Shown in pieces: positions 1-8,726 of a stretch of 64,000 nt of DNA. The stretch is from contig NZ_CP031415.1 in the NCBI RefSeq assembly GCF_003367315.1, positions 2,602,001-2,666,000 on the forward strand, given 5' to 3'. Position numbers and translations under genes: made by a program. The notes beneath the pieces were generated by a model. It did no database searches. It saw nothing but the letters and a program-made list of their open reading frames with translations, and was not told the DNA's origin. The first letter of the stretch is position 1. Each line of letters opens with the position of its first letter. The stretch is from Saccharospirillum mangrovi (GTDB lineage Bacteria > Pseudomonadota > Gammaproteobacteria > Pseudomonadales > Natronospirillaceae).

Positions 1-2
1 TG

Positions 3-254
3 ACGCCAGCCATCGAGAAAATTTATCCGGCACTGACCAGCCAATGCATCATCGTTATGCTCGGCTCGGCCGTGTTGTCGCAGATTTCCGTGCAGGATTT
101 AACCTACGCCGCCAATCTGGTGCAGTCGCGAAATTTCCGCAGTTTTGAAAGTTATCTGGTTACCGCAGCACTCTATTTATTGCTGGCGATTGCGATGCGC
201 AAAGTGTTCGATTTGATCGGCCAGCGCCTGTTCTCTTACCGGTCTTCCACATGA
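3..254 (+). CDS. Amino-acid ABC transporter permease (3' end only)
   Basis: The gene enters from the left edge and its last 83 codons are visible in the frame starting at base 3. The residues are hydrophobic and include a final membrane segment (about 20 residues, rich in Leu and Ala) before a short basic tail ending GQRLFSYRSST. Its stop overlaps the start of the next permease as ATGA, which indicates translational coupling. With the following permease and ATPase it makes a HisQ/HisM/HisP-type polar amino-acid importer. This would be the first of two paired inner-membrane permeases. The family call rests mainly on context, because the diagnostic EAA loop lies outside the window. The substrate-binding protein is presumably further upstream. 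Confidence 0.75.
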   Translation, partial: TPAIEKIYPALTSQCIIVMLGSAVLSQISVQDLTYAANLVQSRNFRSFESYLVTAALYLLLAIAMRKVFDLIGQRLFSYRSST

Positions 255-907
255 TTGAGTTCACCACTTACGACATCGTTCGCAACCTGTTGTTATCAAC
301 ACGCTGGACGATACTGCTGTCGTTAATCGCCTTCGCCGGCGGCATCAGCGTGGCGCTGTTATTAACCGCCGCGCGGCTGACCCGCAACCCGGTTTTAAGT
401 CGTTTAATTCGCGCTTACGTGCAACTGTTTCAGGGCACGCCGCTGCTGATGCAGATGTTTTTGTGTTTCTTCGGGCTATCGATGATCGGCATCGAAATTT
501 CCGCCTGGAACGCAGCGGCACTGGCGCTAACGTTATTCACCAGTGCCTTTCTGGTTGAGATCTGGCGCGGCTGCATCGACACCCTGCCGAAAGGCCAGTG
601 GGAAGCCTCACGCTGCCTCGGCTTAAGCTTCGTGCAAACGCTGTGGCACATCATTTTGCCGCAGGCGATCAAGGTCGCGCTGGCGCCATCCATTGGTTTT
701 TCCGTGCAGGTGATTAAAGGCACCGCGCTGGCCTCAGTCATCGGTTTTGTCGAACTGACCAAGGCCGGCACCATGCTCAACAACGCCACCTTCGAGCCGT
801 TCAAAGTGTTCGCTTTTGTCGCGCTGATTTATTTCGCCCTGTGCTATCCGCTGTCGTGGTACAGCAAGACGTTGGAGAAGAAGTTTTATGTCGCTCGTAA
901 GCATTGA
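251..907 (+). CDS. Polar amino-acid ABC transporter permease (HisM/GlnP family)
   Basis: A 218-residue inner-membrane permease of the His/Glu/Gln/Arg/opine family, the usual length for this group. About five hydrophobic segments are visible. The cytoplasmic EAA loop lies at residues 118-139 (EASRCLGL through ILPQA) and docks on the ATPase. The motif QGTPLLMQMF near residue 61 is also typical of these permeases. The start overlaps the stop of the previous permease by 4 bases, and the end overlaps the ATPase start by 20 bases, so the three genes form one translationally coupled operon. The transported amino acid cannot be told from the permease. Confidence 0.93.
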   Translation: MIEFTTYDIVRNLLLSTRWTILLSLIAFAGGISVALLLTAARLTRNPVLSRLIRAYVQLFQGTPLLMQMFLCFFGLSMIGIEISAWNAAALALTLFTSAFLVEIWRGCIDTLPKGQWEASRCLGLSFVQTLWHIILPQAIKVALAPSIGFSVQVIKGTALASVIGFVELTKAGTMLNNATFEPFKVFAFVALIYFALCYPLSWYSKTLEKKFYVARKH

Positions 908-1616
908 TGATGTCCATAAATACTATGGCGATCTGCACGTTCTGAAGGGCATCGATTTAAAAATTGAAGCGGGCGAAGTCATTTCCATCATTGGCCGCAG
1001 CGGCTCTGGAAAAAGCACACTGCTGCGCTGCATGAACGGTTTGGAACCCTACCAGCAAGGCGCCATTTCAGTGGACGGCAAAGAAGTGACCACCGAAGAA
1101 ATTCAGGTGCGTCGCCTCGCCAAAAGCGTCGGCATGATTTTCCAGAATTTCAATTTATTCCCGCATTTAACGGTGGGCAAAAACATCATGCTGGCACCAA
1201 CCATCGTGCTGAAAAAAAGCCGCGATGAAGCCGAAACCATCGCCCGCGCCATGTTGGAAAAAGTCGGTCTGGCGGAAAAATTCGACGCCTATCCGGAAAA
1301 ACTCTCCGGCGGCCAACAGCAGCGCGTCGCCATTGCCCGCGCGTTAGCGATGTCGCCCAAGGTATTGCTGTGCGATGAAATCACCTCAGCGCTCGACCCC
1401 GAATTGGTCGGCGACGTACTCAAAGTTTTGGAGCAACTCGCCGACGAAGGCATGACGCTGGCACTGGTCACGCACGAAATGAATTTCGCGCGCGATGTTG
1501 GCAACCGCATCATCTTTATGCACGAAGGCAAAGTCTGGGAACAAGGGCCAGCCAAAGCCTTGCTCGCCAACCCGCAAACCGAAGAACTGCGTAACTTCGT
1601 CAGCGCCGTGCTGTAA
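888..1616 (+). CDS. Polar amino-acid ABC transporter ATP-binding protein
   Basis: A 242-residue ABC ATPase of the GlnQ/HisP class that powers the two upstream permeases. It has a Walker A motif GRSGSGKST at residues 36-44, a Q-loop ([13 protein letters not shown]), the signature [15 protein letters not shown] and a Walker B followed by DEITSALDP. Most family members read DEPTSALDP, so the Pro-to-Ile change after the catalytic Glu is a small oddity. The H-loop His is in LVTHEM. The start lies inside the end of the permease gene. No strong terminator follows for this strand; a hairpin at 1663-1683 may serve. Confidence 0.95.
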   Translation: MSLVSIDDVHKYYGDLHVLKGIDLKIEAGEVISIIGRSGSGKSTLLRCMNGLEPYQQGAISVDGKEVTTEEIQVRRLAKSVGMIFQNFNLFPHLTVGKNIMLAPTIVLKKSRDEAETIARAMLEKVGLAEKFDAYPEKLSGGQQQRVAIARALAMSPKVLLCDEITSALDPELVGDVLKVLEQLADEGMTLALVTHEMNFARDVGNRIIFMHEGKVWEQGPAKALLANPQTEELRNFVSAVL

Positions 1617-1621
1617 CAAAA

Positions 1622-1654
1622 AACCCCGGCGACGCCAGTTAGCGGGCCGGGGTT
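1622..1654 (-). terminator. Rho-independent terminator of the oxaloacetate decarboxylase gene
   Basis: A 9-bp perfect stem (1622-1630 with 1646-1654) is followed on the minus strand by a run of six T (complement of the A run around 1618-1623). It lies 42 bases past the stop of the minus-strand gene. Confidence 0.8.
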
Positions 1655-1662
1655 AATCGTCC

Positions 1663-1683
1663 AGCGGGAATCCCGTTCCCGCT
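1663..1683 (+). terminator. Possible terminator of the amino-acid ABC operon
   Basis: An 8-bp perfect inverted repeat (1663-1670 with 1676-1683) with a 5-base loop, followed on the plus strand by only TTTAT. The weak T tract makes this a tentative call. Confidence 0.35.
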
Positions 1684-1696
1684 TTATCAAACCGTC

Positions 1697-2560
1697 TTAT
1701 TCACTCACCTTCATAAAATCACGTGCCCAGACGCGGTTTTCTTCCAGCGTGGAATAACGCACCGCCAGTTCTGAGGCATCGAGCGTGCCTTCGGCAATGC
1801 CGCGTTGTTCGCGCAGGCAATCGTAGGTGGCTTTGATGGCGGCGAAGTAGGCGGCGTGGCCGTTGACGACGACGCGCACGCCGTTGCGTGCCAGGCGTTC
1901 GCGGTCGCGCAGTTCGGGGTTGTCGTAGGCGACCAGCATCAACGGTACCGACAAATGCTGGCTGATTTCTTCCAGATGGTCGAAGTCTTTGATGCCGACC
2001 ATGCAGATGCCGTCGGCACCGGCCTCCTGGTAGGCCACAACGCGTTCGATGGTCGCTTCGGTACTCAGCTGGCCGGCGTTGGTGCGGGCAATGATGCACA
2101 TGGCCGGGTCGATACGGGCGTCGAGTGCCGCCTGGATTTTACCGACGCCTTCATCCAGCGGAATCAGATCGGTTGATTTGTGGCCGTACTTGGCGGGCAG
2201 CAAGGTGTCTTCGATGGTCAGCGCGGCCACACCGGCGCGTTCCAGTTCAGTAATGGTGCGAATCACGTTCAGGGCGTTGCCGTAGCCGTGGTCGGCGTCG
2301 GCGATGATCGGCAGGCGTGCGACGCGGCCGATGCGCGTGGCCTGTTCTACGAATTCGCTGAGCGTGATCAGCGCAAAGTCCGGCGCGGCCAACACCTGCA
2401 ACGACGCCACCGACCCCCCGAGAATGCCGATTTCAAAGCCCAGATCGGCGGCAATACGCGCCGACATGGGGTCAAAGGTGGAGGCGGTGTAGTAGCACTG
2501 ATCGCTGTTCAACAGCGCGCGAAATTCGTTGCGCAGATCGTGCTGGGAAGGGGTGGCCAT
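1697..2560 (-). CDS. Oxaloacetate decarboxylase (isocitrate lyase/PEP mutase superfamily)
   Basis: A 287-residue cytoplasmic alpha/beta-barrel enzyme, predicted to decarboxylate oxaloacetate to pyruvate and CO2 with Mg2+. It closely resembles the characterised Pseudomonas aeruginosa PA4872 protein over its whole length as I remember that sequence. The metal-binding loop DADHGYGN is at residues 88-95. Tyr212 and His235 (NGHAAYF), which I recall as the active-site pair that distinguishes this group from lyases, are both present. I chose the ATG at 2560 because AGGAG lies seven bases upstream; the longer frame reaches into an unsupported leader. It is a single gene, closed by the terminator at 1622-1654. 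Automatic pipelines often label such genes PEP mutase or methylisocitrate lyase. Confidence 0.9.
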   Translation of the reverse strand: MATPSQHDLRNEFRALLNSDQCYYTASTFDPMSARIAADLGFEIGILGGSVASLQVLAAPDFALITLSEFVEQATRIGRVARLPIIADADHGYGNALNVIRTITELERAGVAALTIEDTLLPAKYGHKSTDLIPLDEGVGKIQAALDARIDPAMCIIARTNAGQLSTEATIERVVAYQEAGADGICMVGIKDFDHLEEISQHLSVPLMLVAYDNPELRDRERLARNGVRVVVNGHAAYFAAIKATYDCLREQRGIAEGTLDASELAVRYSTLEENRVWARDFMKVSE

Positions 2561-2704
2561 GCGGTACTCCTGAAACGGGCAAAGTGTGACGGGTGAAAAG
2601 AATCGCGCATTATAGCGGCCCAGGGCGGGAACGGCAGTCGCGAATGCAGCGTTTTTACTGACGTTCGGCAACAACTGCCGTGCCGCAGCGTTGAATGCGG
2701 CCCC

Positions 2705-2732
2705 TTGCAGCGTCGAGCGGGGCGGCTACAAT
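2705..2732 (+). promoter_or_regulatory. Sigma-70-type promoter of rimO
   Basis: A -35 TTGCAG (2705-2710) and -10 TACAAT (2727-2732) are separated by 16 bases, giving a predicted transcript start near 2739 and a leader of about 35 bases. It argues against translation starting at 2705. Confidence 0.6.
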
Positions 2733-2773
2733 ACCGCACCTTTTTTTCCTGCTGTAGCGCAACCGAGGCTGTT

Positions 2774-4129
2774 ATGTCCGTTCAAAACCACGACCCACGC
2801 GAAGGCCAACCCGTCGGCGCACACGGCAAGGTCGGCTTTGTCAGTCTCGGTTGCCCGAAAAACACCGTCGATTCCGAACGCATCCTCACGCAACTGCGCG
2901 CCGAGGGTTACGACATCGTGCCGTCGTACCACGATGCCGACGTCGTCATCGTCAACACCTGCGGCTTTATTGATTCGGCGGTACAGGAATCGCTCGACAC
3001 CATCGGCGAGGCGCTGGCCGAAAACGGCAAGGTGCTGGTCACCGGCTGTCTGGGCGCTAAAGAAGACGACATTCGCGAAGTGCACCCCAACGTACTGTCG
3101 GTCACCGGCCCGCACGCCTACGAACAGGTAGTCAGCCAGGTGCACGAAGTGGTGCCGCCAAAGCACGATCCGTTTATTTCGCTGGTGCCCGATACCGGCA
3201 TCAAGCTGACGCCCAAGCACTACGCCTATCTGAAAATTTCCGAAGGCTGCAACCACAGTTGCAGCTTCTGCATCATTCCGTCATTTCGCGGCAAGCTGGC
3301 CAGCCGCCCGGTCGGCCAGGTTCTGAGCGAAGCCGAACGGCTGGTGAAAAACGGCACCAAGGAACTGCTGGTGATCTCGCAAGACACCAGCGCCTACGGC
3401 GTCGATCTGAAATACCGCACCGATTTCTGGAACGGCAAGCCGGTGAAAACGCGCATGAAAGAGCTGTGCCAGGAACTCGGCCAACTCGACGCCTGGGTGC
3501 GCATGCACTACGTGTACCCCTACCCGCACGTCGATGAAATCATTCCGATGATGGCGGAAAATCGCATCCTGCCGTACCTGGACATCCCGTTTCAGCACGC
3601 CAGCCCGACGGTTCTGAAAGCCATGAAACGCCCGGCGCACGCCGAGAAAGTGTTGGAACGCATTCACAACTGGCGGGAAATCTGCCCCGACATCACATTA
3701 CGATCCACCTTCATCGTCGGCTTCCCCGGCGAAACCGAAGCCGACTTCCAGATGCTGCTCGACTTTTTGGAAGAAGCCCAACTCGACCGCGTCGGTGCCT
3801 TCCAGTATTCCAACGTCGATGGCGCCGCTTCGAAAGAACTGCCCGACCAGATTGACGAAGCCGTGAAGCAGGAACGCTTCGACCGCTTTATGGAAGTTCA
3901 GCAACGCATCAGCGCCGCCAAGTTGCAGGCAAAAGTCGGCAAGCGGATTGACGTGATTGTCGATGAAGTGGTCGCCGAAGGCGCGGTTGCCCGCTCCAAG
4001 GCCGACGCACCGGACATCGACGGCCAGGTGTTTTTGGACGGCCAGACGCAGTTAAAACCGGGCGACATCCTGACCGTCGAAGTTGAAGACGCCGACGAAT
4101 ACGATTTGTGGGCGCGCCCGGTCAGTTGA
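2774..4129 (+). CDS. rimO: Ribosomal protein S12 methylthiotransferase RimO
   Basis: A 451-residue radical-SAM enzyme that adds a methylthio group to an aspartate of ribosomal protein S12. The N-terminal UPF0004 domain carries the second cluster's cysteines at about 27, 63 and 92 (LGCPKN, NTCGF, TGCLGA). The radical-SAM triad CNHSCSFC has Cys159, 163 and 166, and a TRAM domain forms the last ~65 residues. Its length fits E. coli RimO (441). The ATG at 2774 follows GAGG and lies downstream of the promoter; the in-frame start at 2705 is inside that promoter. It is monocistronic and closed by the shared terminator at 4160-4180. Confidence 0.97.
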   Translation: MSVQNHDPREGQPVGAHGKVGFVSLGCPKNTVDSERILTQLRAEGYDIVPSYHDADVVIVNTCGFIDSAVQESLDTIGEALAENGKVLVTGCLGAKEDDIREVHPNVLSVTGPHAYEQVVSQVHEVVPPKHDPFISLVPDTGIKLTPKHYAYLKISEGCNHSCSFCIIPSFRGKLASRPVGQVLSEAERLVKNGTKELLVISQDTSAYGVDLKYRTDFWNGKPVKTRMKELCQELGQLDAWVRMHYVYPYPHVDEIIPMMAENRILPYLDIPFQHASPTVLKAMKRPAHAEKVLERIHNWREICPDITLRSTFIVGFPGETEADFQMLLDFLEEAQLDRVGAFQYSNVDGAASKELPDQIDEAVKQERFDRFMEVQQRISAAKLQAKVGKRIDVIVDEVVAEGAVARSKADAPDIDGQVFLDGQTQLKPGDILTVEVEDADEYDLWARPVS

Positions 4130-4159
4130 TCGGAAAAACCTGAATCGCAGACAATAAAA

Positions 4160-4180
4160 AAGCCGCTCAATGAGCGGCTT
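4160..4180. terminator. Bidirectional terminator between rimO and the cold-shock gene
   Basis: Perfect 10-base arms (AAGCCGCTCA and its complement) are flanked by an A run on the left and TCTTTATTT on the right. It can therefore end transcription of rimO and of the convergent csp gene. Confidence 0.85.
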
Positions 4181-4223
4181 TCTTTATTTGCTGAGCCTTC
4201 GTTTACCGAAGGCCATCGGCTAT

Positions 4224-4430
4224 TTAGATAGCAACGATGTTTTCAGCCTGAGGACCTTTCTGGCCCTGAGTGATGGTGAACTCAACTTTTTGGCCTTCAG
4301 CCAGGGTTTTGAAGCCTGAGCCTTGAATGGCGCTGAAGTGAGCGAAAACGTCCGGGCCGTTTTCTTGCTCGATGAAGCCGAAGCCTTTAGTTTCGTTGAA
4401 CCATTTAACGGTGCCGGTTACGGTCGCCAT
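4224..4430 (-). CDS. Cold-shock protein, CspA family
   Basis: A 68-residue single cold-shock domain, the standard length for CspA/CspD-like RNA chaperones that melt mRNA structure. The RNA-binding motifs KGFGFIEQ (RNP1) and DVFAHFSAI (RNP2) are intact, as is the opening [19 protein letters not shown] lies upstream of the ATG. The gene is monocistronic and is preceded by a strong promoter and a leader of about 150 nt (4431-4579), the arrangement of cold-inducible csp genes whose leader RNA refolds at low temperature. Which csp paralogue it is cannot be said from the sequence. Confidence 0.95.
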   Translation of the reverse strand: MATVTGTVKWFNETKGFGFIEQENGPDVFAHFSAIQGSGFKTLAEGQKVEFTITQGQKGPQAENIVAI

Positions 4431-4465
4431 GATGTATATCCTTCAATATTGAATGTAATAAGTTT

Positions 4466-4479
4466 GCCTGCGAACAGGC
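4466..4479 (-). promoter_or_regulatory. Stem-loop in the csp 5' leader
   Basis: A 5-bp GC stem closed by a UUCG tetraloop (GCCTG-TTCG-CAGGC on the minus strand) lies about 35 bases upstream of the csp ATG. An 8-base palindrome CAATATTG sits next to the ribosome-binding site. Both suggest a structured leader. Confidence 0.45.
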
Positions 4480-4585
4480 GGTTGTGCTTCAAGCGGTGCG
4501 ATCACTTATGACTTTCAAAACGAGGTACTTATGAGAACATCGAAATGGCAGGCATCATCAAGGGTCGTACTTTTCAAGCCCGCGC

Positions 4586-4614
4586 ACTATAGGATGCCCA
4601 GTTCAAGAGTTCAA
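4586..4614 (-). promoter_or_regulatory. Strong sigma-70 promoter of the csp gene
   Basis: On the minus strand TTGAAC (4609-4614) and TATAGT (4586-4591) are spaced by exactly 17 bases. An A/T-rich stretch upstream (4615-4645) resembles an UP element. The predicted start near 4579 gives a leader of about 150 nt. Confidence 0.7.
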
Positions 4615-4680
4615 TGTTTATTTTAAGAACATTAAAAACTTTTTAACCACCGTTCCATTCGCCCGCCAACCACGCACCGC

Positions 4681-5886
4681 CTAGACCACCTGCCCTGCAC
4701 ACCAGCCGCTGGCCCAGGCCCACTGGAAGTTGTAACCGCCGAGCCAGCCGGTGACATCGAGCACTTCGCCGACAAAATACAATCCTGGCACCGCCTTGGC
4801 TTCGAAGGTTTTTGACGACACCGCCTCGGTGCTGACGCCGCCTAAAGTGACTTCCGCCGTGCGGTAGCCTTCGGTGCCGGCCGGCACGATGCGCCAGCGC
4901 TGAAAGGCATCGACCAGTGCCGTTAACGCTTCGCGATTCAATTCCGCCACCCGACGTTCAGCCAGTGCCGACAGGCGCGCATCGGCCGCCAGCCAGGCGT
5001 GCACAAAGCGACTGGGCAATAACCGGCTGAGCAGGGTTTTTACTTCGGCTTTGGCGCCTTCGTGCCGCCACTGGTCGAGCTGTGCCGATACGTCGAGCGT
5101 GGGCAGAAAATCGACGGTCAGTGCGTCGCCCGGCTGCCAGTAATTGGATATCTGCAACAGCGCCGGGCCGCTTAAGCCGCGATGCGTGAACAGCATGGCG
5201 TCGCTGAAGGTTTGGTTATTGGTGTCTACCCGAACATCCACCGATACCCCGGCCAGTTCGCGCGCGACGTCCAGCCAGCGGTCGCTGAGCGTAAACGGCA
5301 CTAGGCCGGCACGGCGTGGCAAAACGTCCAGGCCGAATTGCCCGGCAATCTGATAACCAAAGCCGGTTGCGCCCAAGGTCGGAATCGACAAGCCGCCGGT
5401 GGCGATCACCAGCGATTGGCACTGCACAGTCCCGGCGCTGGTTGCCAGCTGAAAGCGGTAGGGTTCGGTGTCGGTGAGCACGTCGATGGCGGTGACGCTG
5501 CATTGAGTACGAATGTCGACACCGGCCCGGTCGCATTCAGCGATGAGGATGTCGAGCAGGTCTTTGGCTTTGTCGTCGCAGAAAAACTGGCCCGGCGTTT
5601 TTTCGTGATAGGCCAGGCCATAACCATCAACCAGCGCTAGGAAATCCCACGGCGTGTAGCGGCTCAACGCCGATTTGCAGAAGTGCGGATTGGCGGACAG
5701 GAAATTCGCCGGGCGGGTATCCAGGTTAGTGAAGTTGCAGCGGCCGCCACCGGACATGAGGATTTTCTTGCCGACGCGTTTGGCGTGTTCGATCACCCGC
5801 ACCGAGCGCCCGCGCGCACCGGCCGTTGCTGCGCACATCAGGCCCGCTGCGCCGCCACCGATGATCACCGTATCGACCTGCTGCAT
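4681..5886 (-). CDS. NAD(P)/FAD-dependent oxidoreductase, BaiN/HI0933 (YhiN) family
   Basis: A 401-residue flavoprotein of the HI0933/BaiN family, which is widespread and mostly unassigned in function. The N-terminal FAD-binding motif GGGAAGLMCAATAGARG begins near residue 10. It is followed by the family's KKILMSGGGRCNFTN segment near residue 43 and the GGLSIPTLGATGFGY segment in the middle. The C-terminal segment GEVLDVTGWLGGYNFQWAWA is the usual FAD-contacting end of the family. The gene has an ATG and stands alone between csp and arfB. The name BaiN comes from one gut bacterium and should not be read as bile-acid activity here. Confidence 0.9.
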   Translation of the reverse strand: MQQVDTVIIGGGAAGLMCAATAGARGRSVRVIEHAKRVGKKILMSGGGRCNFTNLDTRPANFLSANPHFCKSALSRYTPWDFLALVDGYGLAYHEKTPGQFFCDDKAKDLLDILIAECDRAGVDIRTQCSVTAIDVLTDTEPYRFQLATSAGTVQCQSLVIATGGLSIPTLGATGFGYQIAGQFGLDVLPRRAGLVPFTLSDRWLDVARELAGVSVDVRVDTNNQTFSDAMLFTHRGLSGPALLQISNYWQPGDALTVDFLPTLDVSAQLDQWRHEGAKAEVKTLLSRLLPSRFVHAWLAADARLSALAERRVAELNREALTALVDAFQRWRIVPAGTEGYRTAEVTLGGVSTEAVSSKTFEAKAVPGLYFVGEVLDVTGWLGGYNFQWAWASGWCAGQVV

Positions 5887-5940
5887 GTTCGATCACACCC
5901 TTGCGAATCCGGCGCGCATGATAGCGGAATTGGGCCGCGC

Positions 5941-6354
5941 TTAAAGGTCGACCTTGCCGCGCAGCGCTTTGGTGCGGCCATCTTTGGTTTTGCGGTCCAT
6001 GCGTTTGGTTTGCGACGCCCGCGATGGCTTGGTCGGGCGGCGCGCTTTCACCCGGTAGCCCGCTTCCTGAATCAGCGCTTGCAGCCGCGCCAGGGCATCG
6101 GCGCGGTTCTGTTCCTGAGTGCGGTACTGCTGCGCTTTGATGATGATCACGCCGTCTTTGGTGATGCGCTGGTCGTTGCGGCGCAGCAACCGTTCTTTAT
6201 AGAACGGCGGCAGGCTGGAGCGCTCGATGTCGAAGCGCAAATGAATGGCGGACGACACCTTGTTCACGTTCTGCCCGCCAGCGCCTTGCGCGCGGATCGG
6301 TTGCAGTTCGATTTCCCAATCGCCCAGGGTAACGGTGTCGGAGATGTGCAACAT
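5941..6354 (-). CDS. arfB: Alternative ribosome-rescue factor / peptidyl-tRNA hydrolase ArfB (YaeJ)
   Basis: A 137-residue RF-1-like protein that releases peptides on ribosomes stalled without a stop codon. The catalytic GGQ is at residues 26-28 (AQGAGGQNVNKV). The C-terminal third is strongly basic (RVKARRPTKPSRASQTKR and onward), which in ArfB threads into the empty mRNA channel. Length matches E. coli ArfB (140). No codon-recognition domain is present, so it is not a release factor. No clear Shine-Dalgarno precedes the ATG. The gene is separated from the upstream receptor gene by the terminator at 6428-6456. Confidence 0.94.
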   Translation of the reverse strand: MLHISDTVTLGDWEIELQPIRAQGAGGQNVNKVSSAIHLRFDIERSSLPPFYKERLLRRNDQRITKDGVIIIKAQQYRTQEQNRADALARLQALIQEAGYRVKARRPTKPSRASQTKRMDRKTKDGRTKALRGKVDL

Positions 6355-6427
6355 GGTTCGGTTTGGCCGCTGGCCGGGAAAAATTCGGCGCTATCTAAGC
6401 ACCCGAGGGGTGTCAGGTAAAGGCGCA

Positions 6428-6456
6428 ATAAAAAGCCGGACCATCGCTGGCCCGGC
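6428..6456 (-). terminator. Rho-independent terminator of the siderophore receptor gene
   Basis: On the minus strand an 8-bp stem with one wobble (GCCGGGCC with GGTCCGGC, 6435-6456) is followed by TTTTTATT. It lies about 35 bases past the receptor stop. Confidence 0.75.
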
Positions 6457-6489
6457 ATCGGTCACCAAAATTGTCGCATTGATTGCCGG

Positions 6490-8619
6490 TTAAAAGGTGT
6501 AGGAAACGCTCGCTTCCACGGTGCGCTCGGCGCCGAACCAGCAGTTGTCGGCGTCGAAGCAGGAGTAATAGCGCTCATCCAGCAGGTTGTTTACCGATAC
6601 GCCCAGTTGGGTGCCGTTCAGCATGGACACTCGCTGGCCGAGGTCGTAGCCCAGGCTCAGGTCGATCAGCGTGGCCGAGGGCACGGTGTCGCTGTTTTCT
6701 TCGTCCAGTTGCGCTTCGCCGATGTAGCGCACGCCCACACCGGGGTTCAGGCCGGCCAGCGCGCCTTGGGTGAATTGATAGTCCGCCCATACCGACAGCA
6801 GGTGTTCCGGTACCCAGACCGGCGTTTTGCCTTCCAGGCCGCTGTTATCTTCGGTGACTTCCACGTCCTGGAAGGTGTAGTTCAGCGTGACCAGCAGGCC
6901 TGCCAGCGGTTGGATGTTGAGATCGAACTCTACGCCTTGTGAACGCACTTCACCGGCCTGGATTTCGTCGTAGGCGGTGCCGTCCGGGTCGGCGGTCGGG
7001 ACGTTGGTTTTGTTGATGCGATACACGGAGAGGTTGGCGGTCGTGGCGTTGTCCGCCGACGCAAATTTCACCCCGGCTTCCCATTGCACAGCGGTTGAGG
7101 GTTCGAATTCGTTGCCGTCTTTGTCGGAGCCGGTGACGGGTTCGAAGCTGTCGGCGTAGCTGACAAAAGGTGAAAAATCGCCCAGTTCGTATAAGGCGCC
7201 GACCCGTTTGGAGAGGTTGGTTTGCGCCAGTTTGGCATCGACAGCGGCGCCGTATTTGCGGCCTTCTTCGGTGCCTTCGTAGTCGTCGTACCGCACGCCG
7301 CCGATGACCACCAGATGGTCCCAACGAACCTGATCTTGCAGGTAGAGGCCCAATTGCCGCTTGGTGATGTCGAAGTCGCTGCTGTACCCGGAGGCGGCGA
7401 AGTCGAGGCTGTCGGGGTCGATCTGGTCGTGGTCCGGATCGTACAGATCAATGGTTGGGGCGGCGGCGTCTTCGTAGCGGATGTTGGAGCTGAGTTGCAG
7501 ATAATCCACACCGAACAACAGGCTGTGTTCGACCGGCCCGGTATCGAACAGCGCCGACAGTTGGTTATCGACCGCCAGGCCTTGGGTGGCTTCGTCGGTT
7601 AAATAGGCACGACGGCTCAGCGTGCGATCGTCGCCGGCCAAGGCCGTGCTGTAGGTGTTTTCCTGATAGGCCGTGGCGTCGGTGTAGCGGAAGTTGTGCA
7701 GGAAAGTCAGGCCGTGGCCGAACTCGTGGTTCACTTTATAGCCGGCCATGGTGACTTCGCGTTCGTAGGTTTCCCAGTTGATGTCGCCGGCATAGGCATC
7801 GACCGGCAGCTCGCCGTTCGGGTTGTCCAGAAACGCGCCTTTGGCCGGCACGGTGCTGTAAATGCCCATCTGCGGGTCGTTCTGGTAGTAGAGGTTGACG
7901 TTGATCAGGGTGTTGTCGCTGGCTTGCCAATCGACCGAGGGCGCGATCAGGTAACGCTCTTCTTCCGAGGTTTCTGCTTGTCCATCTTTTTGCCGGGCAA
8001 GGCCGGTCAGGCTGTAGGAGAAGTCCGACGCGCCAATCTGGCCCTGGCTGGACACCTCGCCTTCCACCAGATGGTGGCTGCCGGTCGCTACCGACAGTTG
8101 GTGTTCGCTGTCGTCAGACGGCTGCTTGCCGATGAGGTTCACCATGCCACCAGGCGGCATACCGCCGTACAGCGTGGACGTTGGGCCTTTGAAGACTTCG
8201 ACCTGTTCAACGGCGGCCAGATCGACCTGCGGTTGCAGGTTCCAATCGTTGTACAGCAGTTGCAGGCCGTCGTAGTAATTCTGGTAATTGATGAAGCCGC
8301 GAATGTTGAACAAGTCCATCCGGCTGACGGCGCCGCCGCGCAATTCGGTGTTCACACCGGGGGCGTAACGCAAGGCGCTGGCGACGGAATCGGCGTCGCG
8401 CATTTCCAGCGCTTCACGGTCCAGCACGGTAATGCCCTGCGGCGTTTCCTGGGGGTCCAGTGCGGATTTGGTGGCAGTGTTGCGATAGGTTTCGCCGTAG
8501 ATCACGACTTCGTTCAGCGTCGATGACTCGGCTGTTTCGGTGGTCTCAGCCATAACCAGGGGTGCGGCGGCCATGGCCGCGATCAGTGGCAACAGACGAA
8601 ATGGGGCTTGGGCGTGCAT
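6490..8619 (-). CDS. TonB-dependent siderophore receptor
   Basis: A 709-residue outer-membrane receptor for ferric-siderophore uptake. It has a signal peptide of about 24 residues (ending PLVMA), a TonB-box-like segment (LNEVVIYGET), then the plug domain (about 55-165, TPQGITVLDREAL through STLYGGMPPGGMVNLIGK) and a 22-strand-type barrel ending in the canonical SYTF. The plug start QETPQGITVL is typical of the FhuE/FpvA/FoxA siderophore group. A cysteine pair (YSCFDADNCW) lies in a late loop. The gene is monocistronic, sits behind a Fur-box-like sequence and is next to an AraC-type regulator with its own Fur box. The siderophore cannot be named from sequence alone. Confidence 0.95.
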   Translation of the reverse strand: MHAQAPFRLLPLIAAMAAAPLVMAETTETAESSTLNEVVIYGETYRNTATKSALDPQETPQGITVLDREALEMRDADSVASALRYAPGVNTELRGGAVSRMDLFNIRGFINYQNYYDGLQLLYNDWNLQPQVDLAAVEQVEVFKGPTSTLYGGMPPGGMVNLIGKQPSDDSEHQLSVATGSHHLVEGEVSSQGQIGASDFSYSLTGLARQKDGQAETSEEERYLIAPSVDWQASDNTLINVNLYYQNDPQMGIYSTVPAKGAFLDNPNGELPVDAYAGDINWETYEREVTMAGYKVNHEFGHGLTFLHNFRYTDATAYQENTYSTALAGDDRTLSRRAYLTDEATQGLAVDNQLSALFDTGPVEHSLLFGVDYLQLSSNIRYEDAAAPTIDLYDPDHDQIDPDSLDFAASGYSSDFDITKRQLGLYLQDQVRWDHLVVIGGVRYDDYEGTEEGRKYGAAVDAKLAQTNLSKRVGALYELGDFSPFVSYADSFEPVTGSDKDGNEFEPSTAVQWEAGVKFASADNATTANLSVYRINKTNVPTADPDGTAYDEIQAGEVRSQGVEFDLNIQPLAGLLVTLNYTFQDVEVTEDNSGLEGKTPVWVPEHLLSVWADYQFTQGALAGLNPGVGVRYIGEAQLDEENSDTVPSATLIDLSLGYDLGQRVSMLNGTQLGVSVNNLLDERYYSCFDADNCWFGAERTVEASVSYTF

Positions 8620-8656
8620 CGGTTCTGTCCTGTGAAAGATGGGAATTCAATTCAAA

Positions 8657-8676
8657 TAGAAATCATTCCCATTTTA
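8657..8676 (-). promoter_or_regulatory. Fur-box-like operator of the receptor gene
   Basis: On the minus strand, AATGGGAATGATTTCT matches about 10 of 16 positions of the Fur core AATGATAATCATTATC. It lies about 40 bases upstream of the receptor ATG, where a repressor would block transcription. Confidence 0.5.
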
Positions 8677-8726
8677 TTTCTTTACAGAACGAGCGGACTT
8701 AACCGGATGGTGCATCTTCGTGCGGA

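Noticed and set aside
7696-8526. 276-codon plus-strand frame opposite the siderophore receptor
   Set aside because: Antisense shadow with Val/Gln/His-rich composition.
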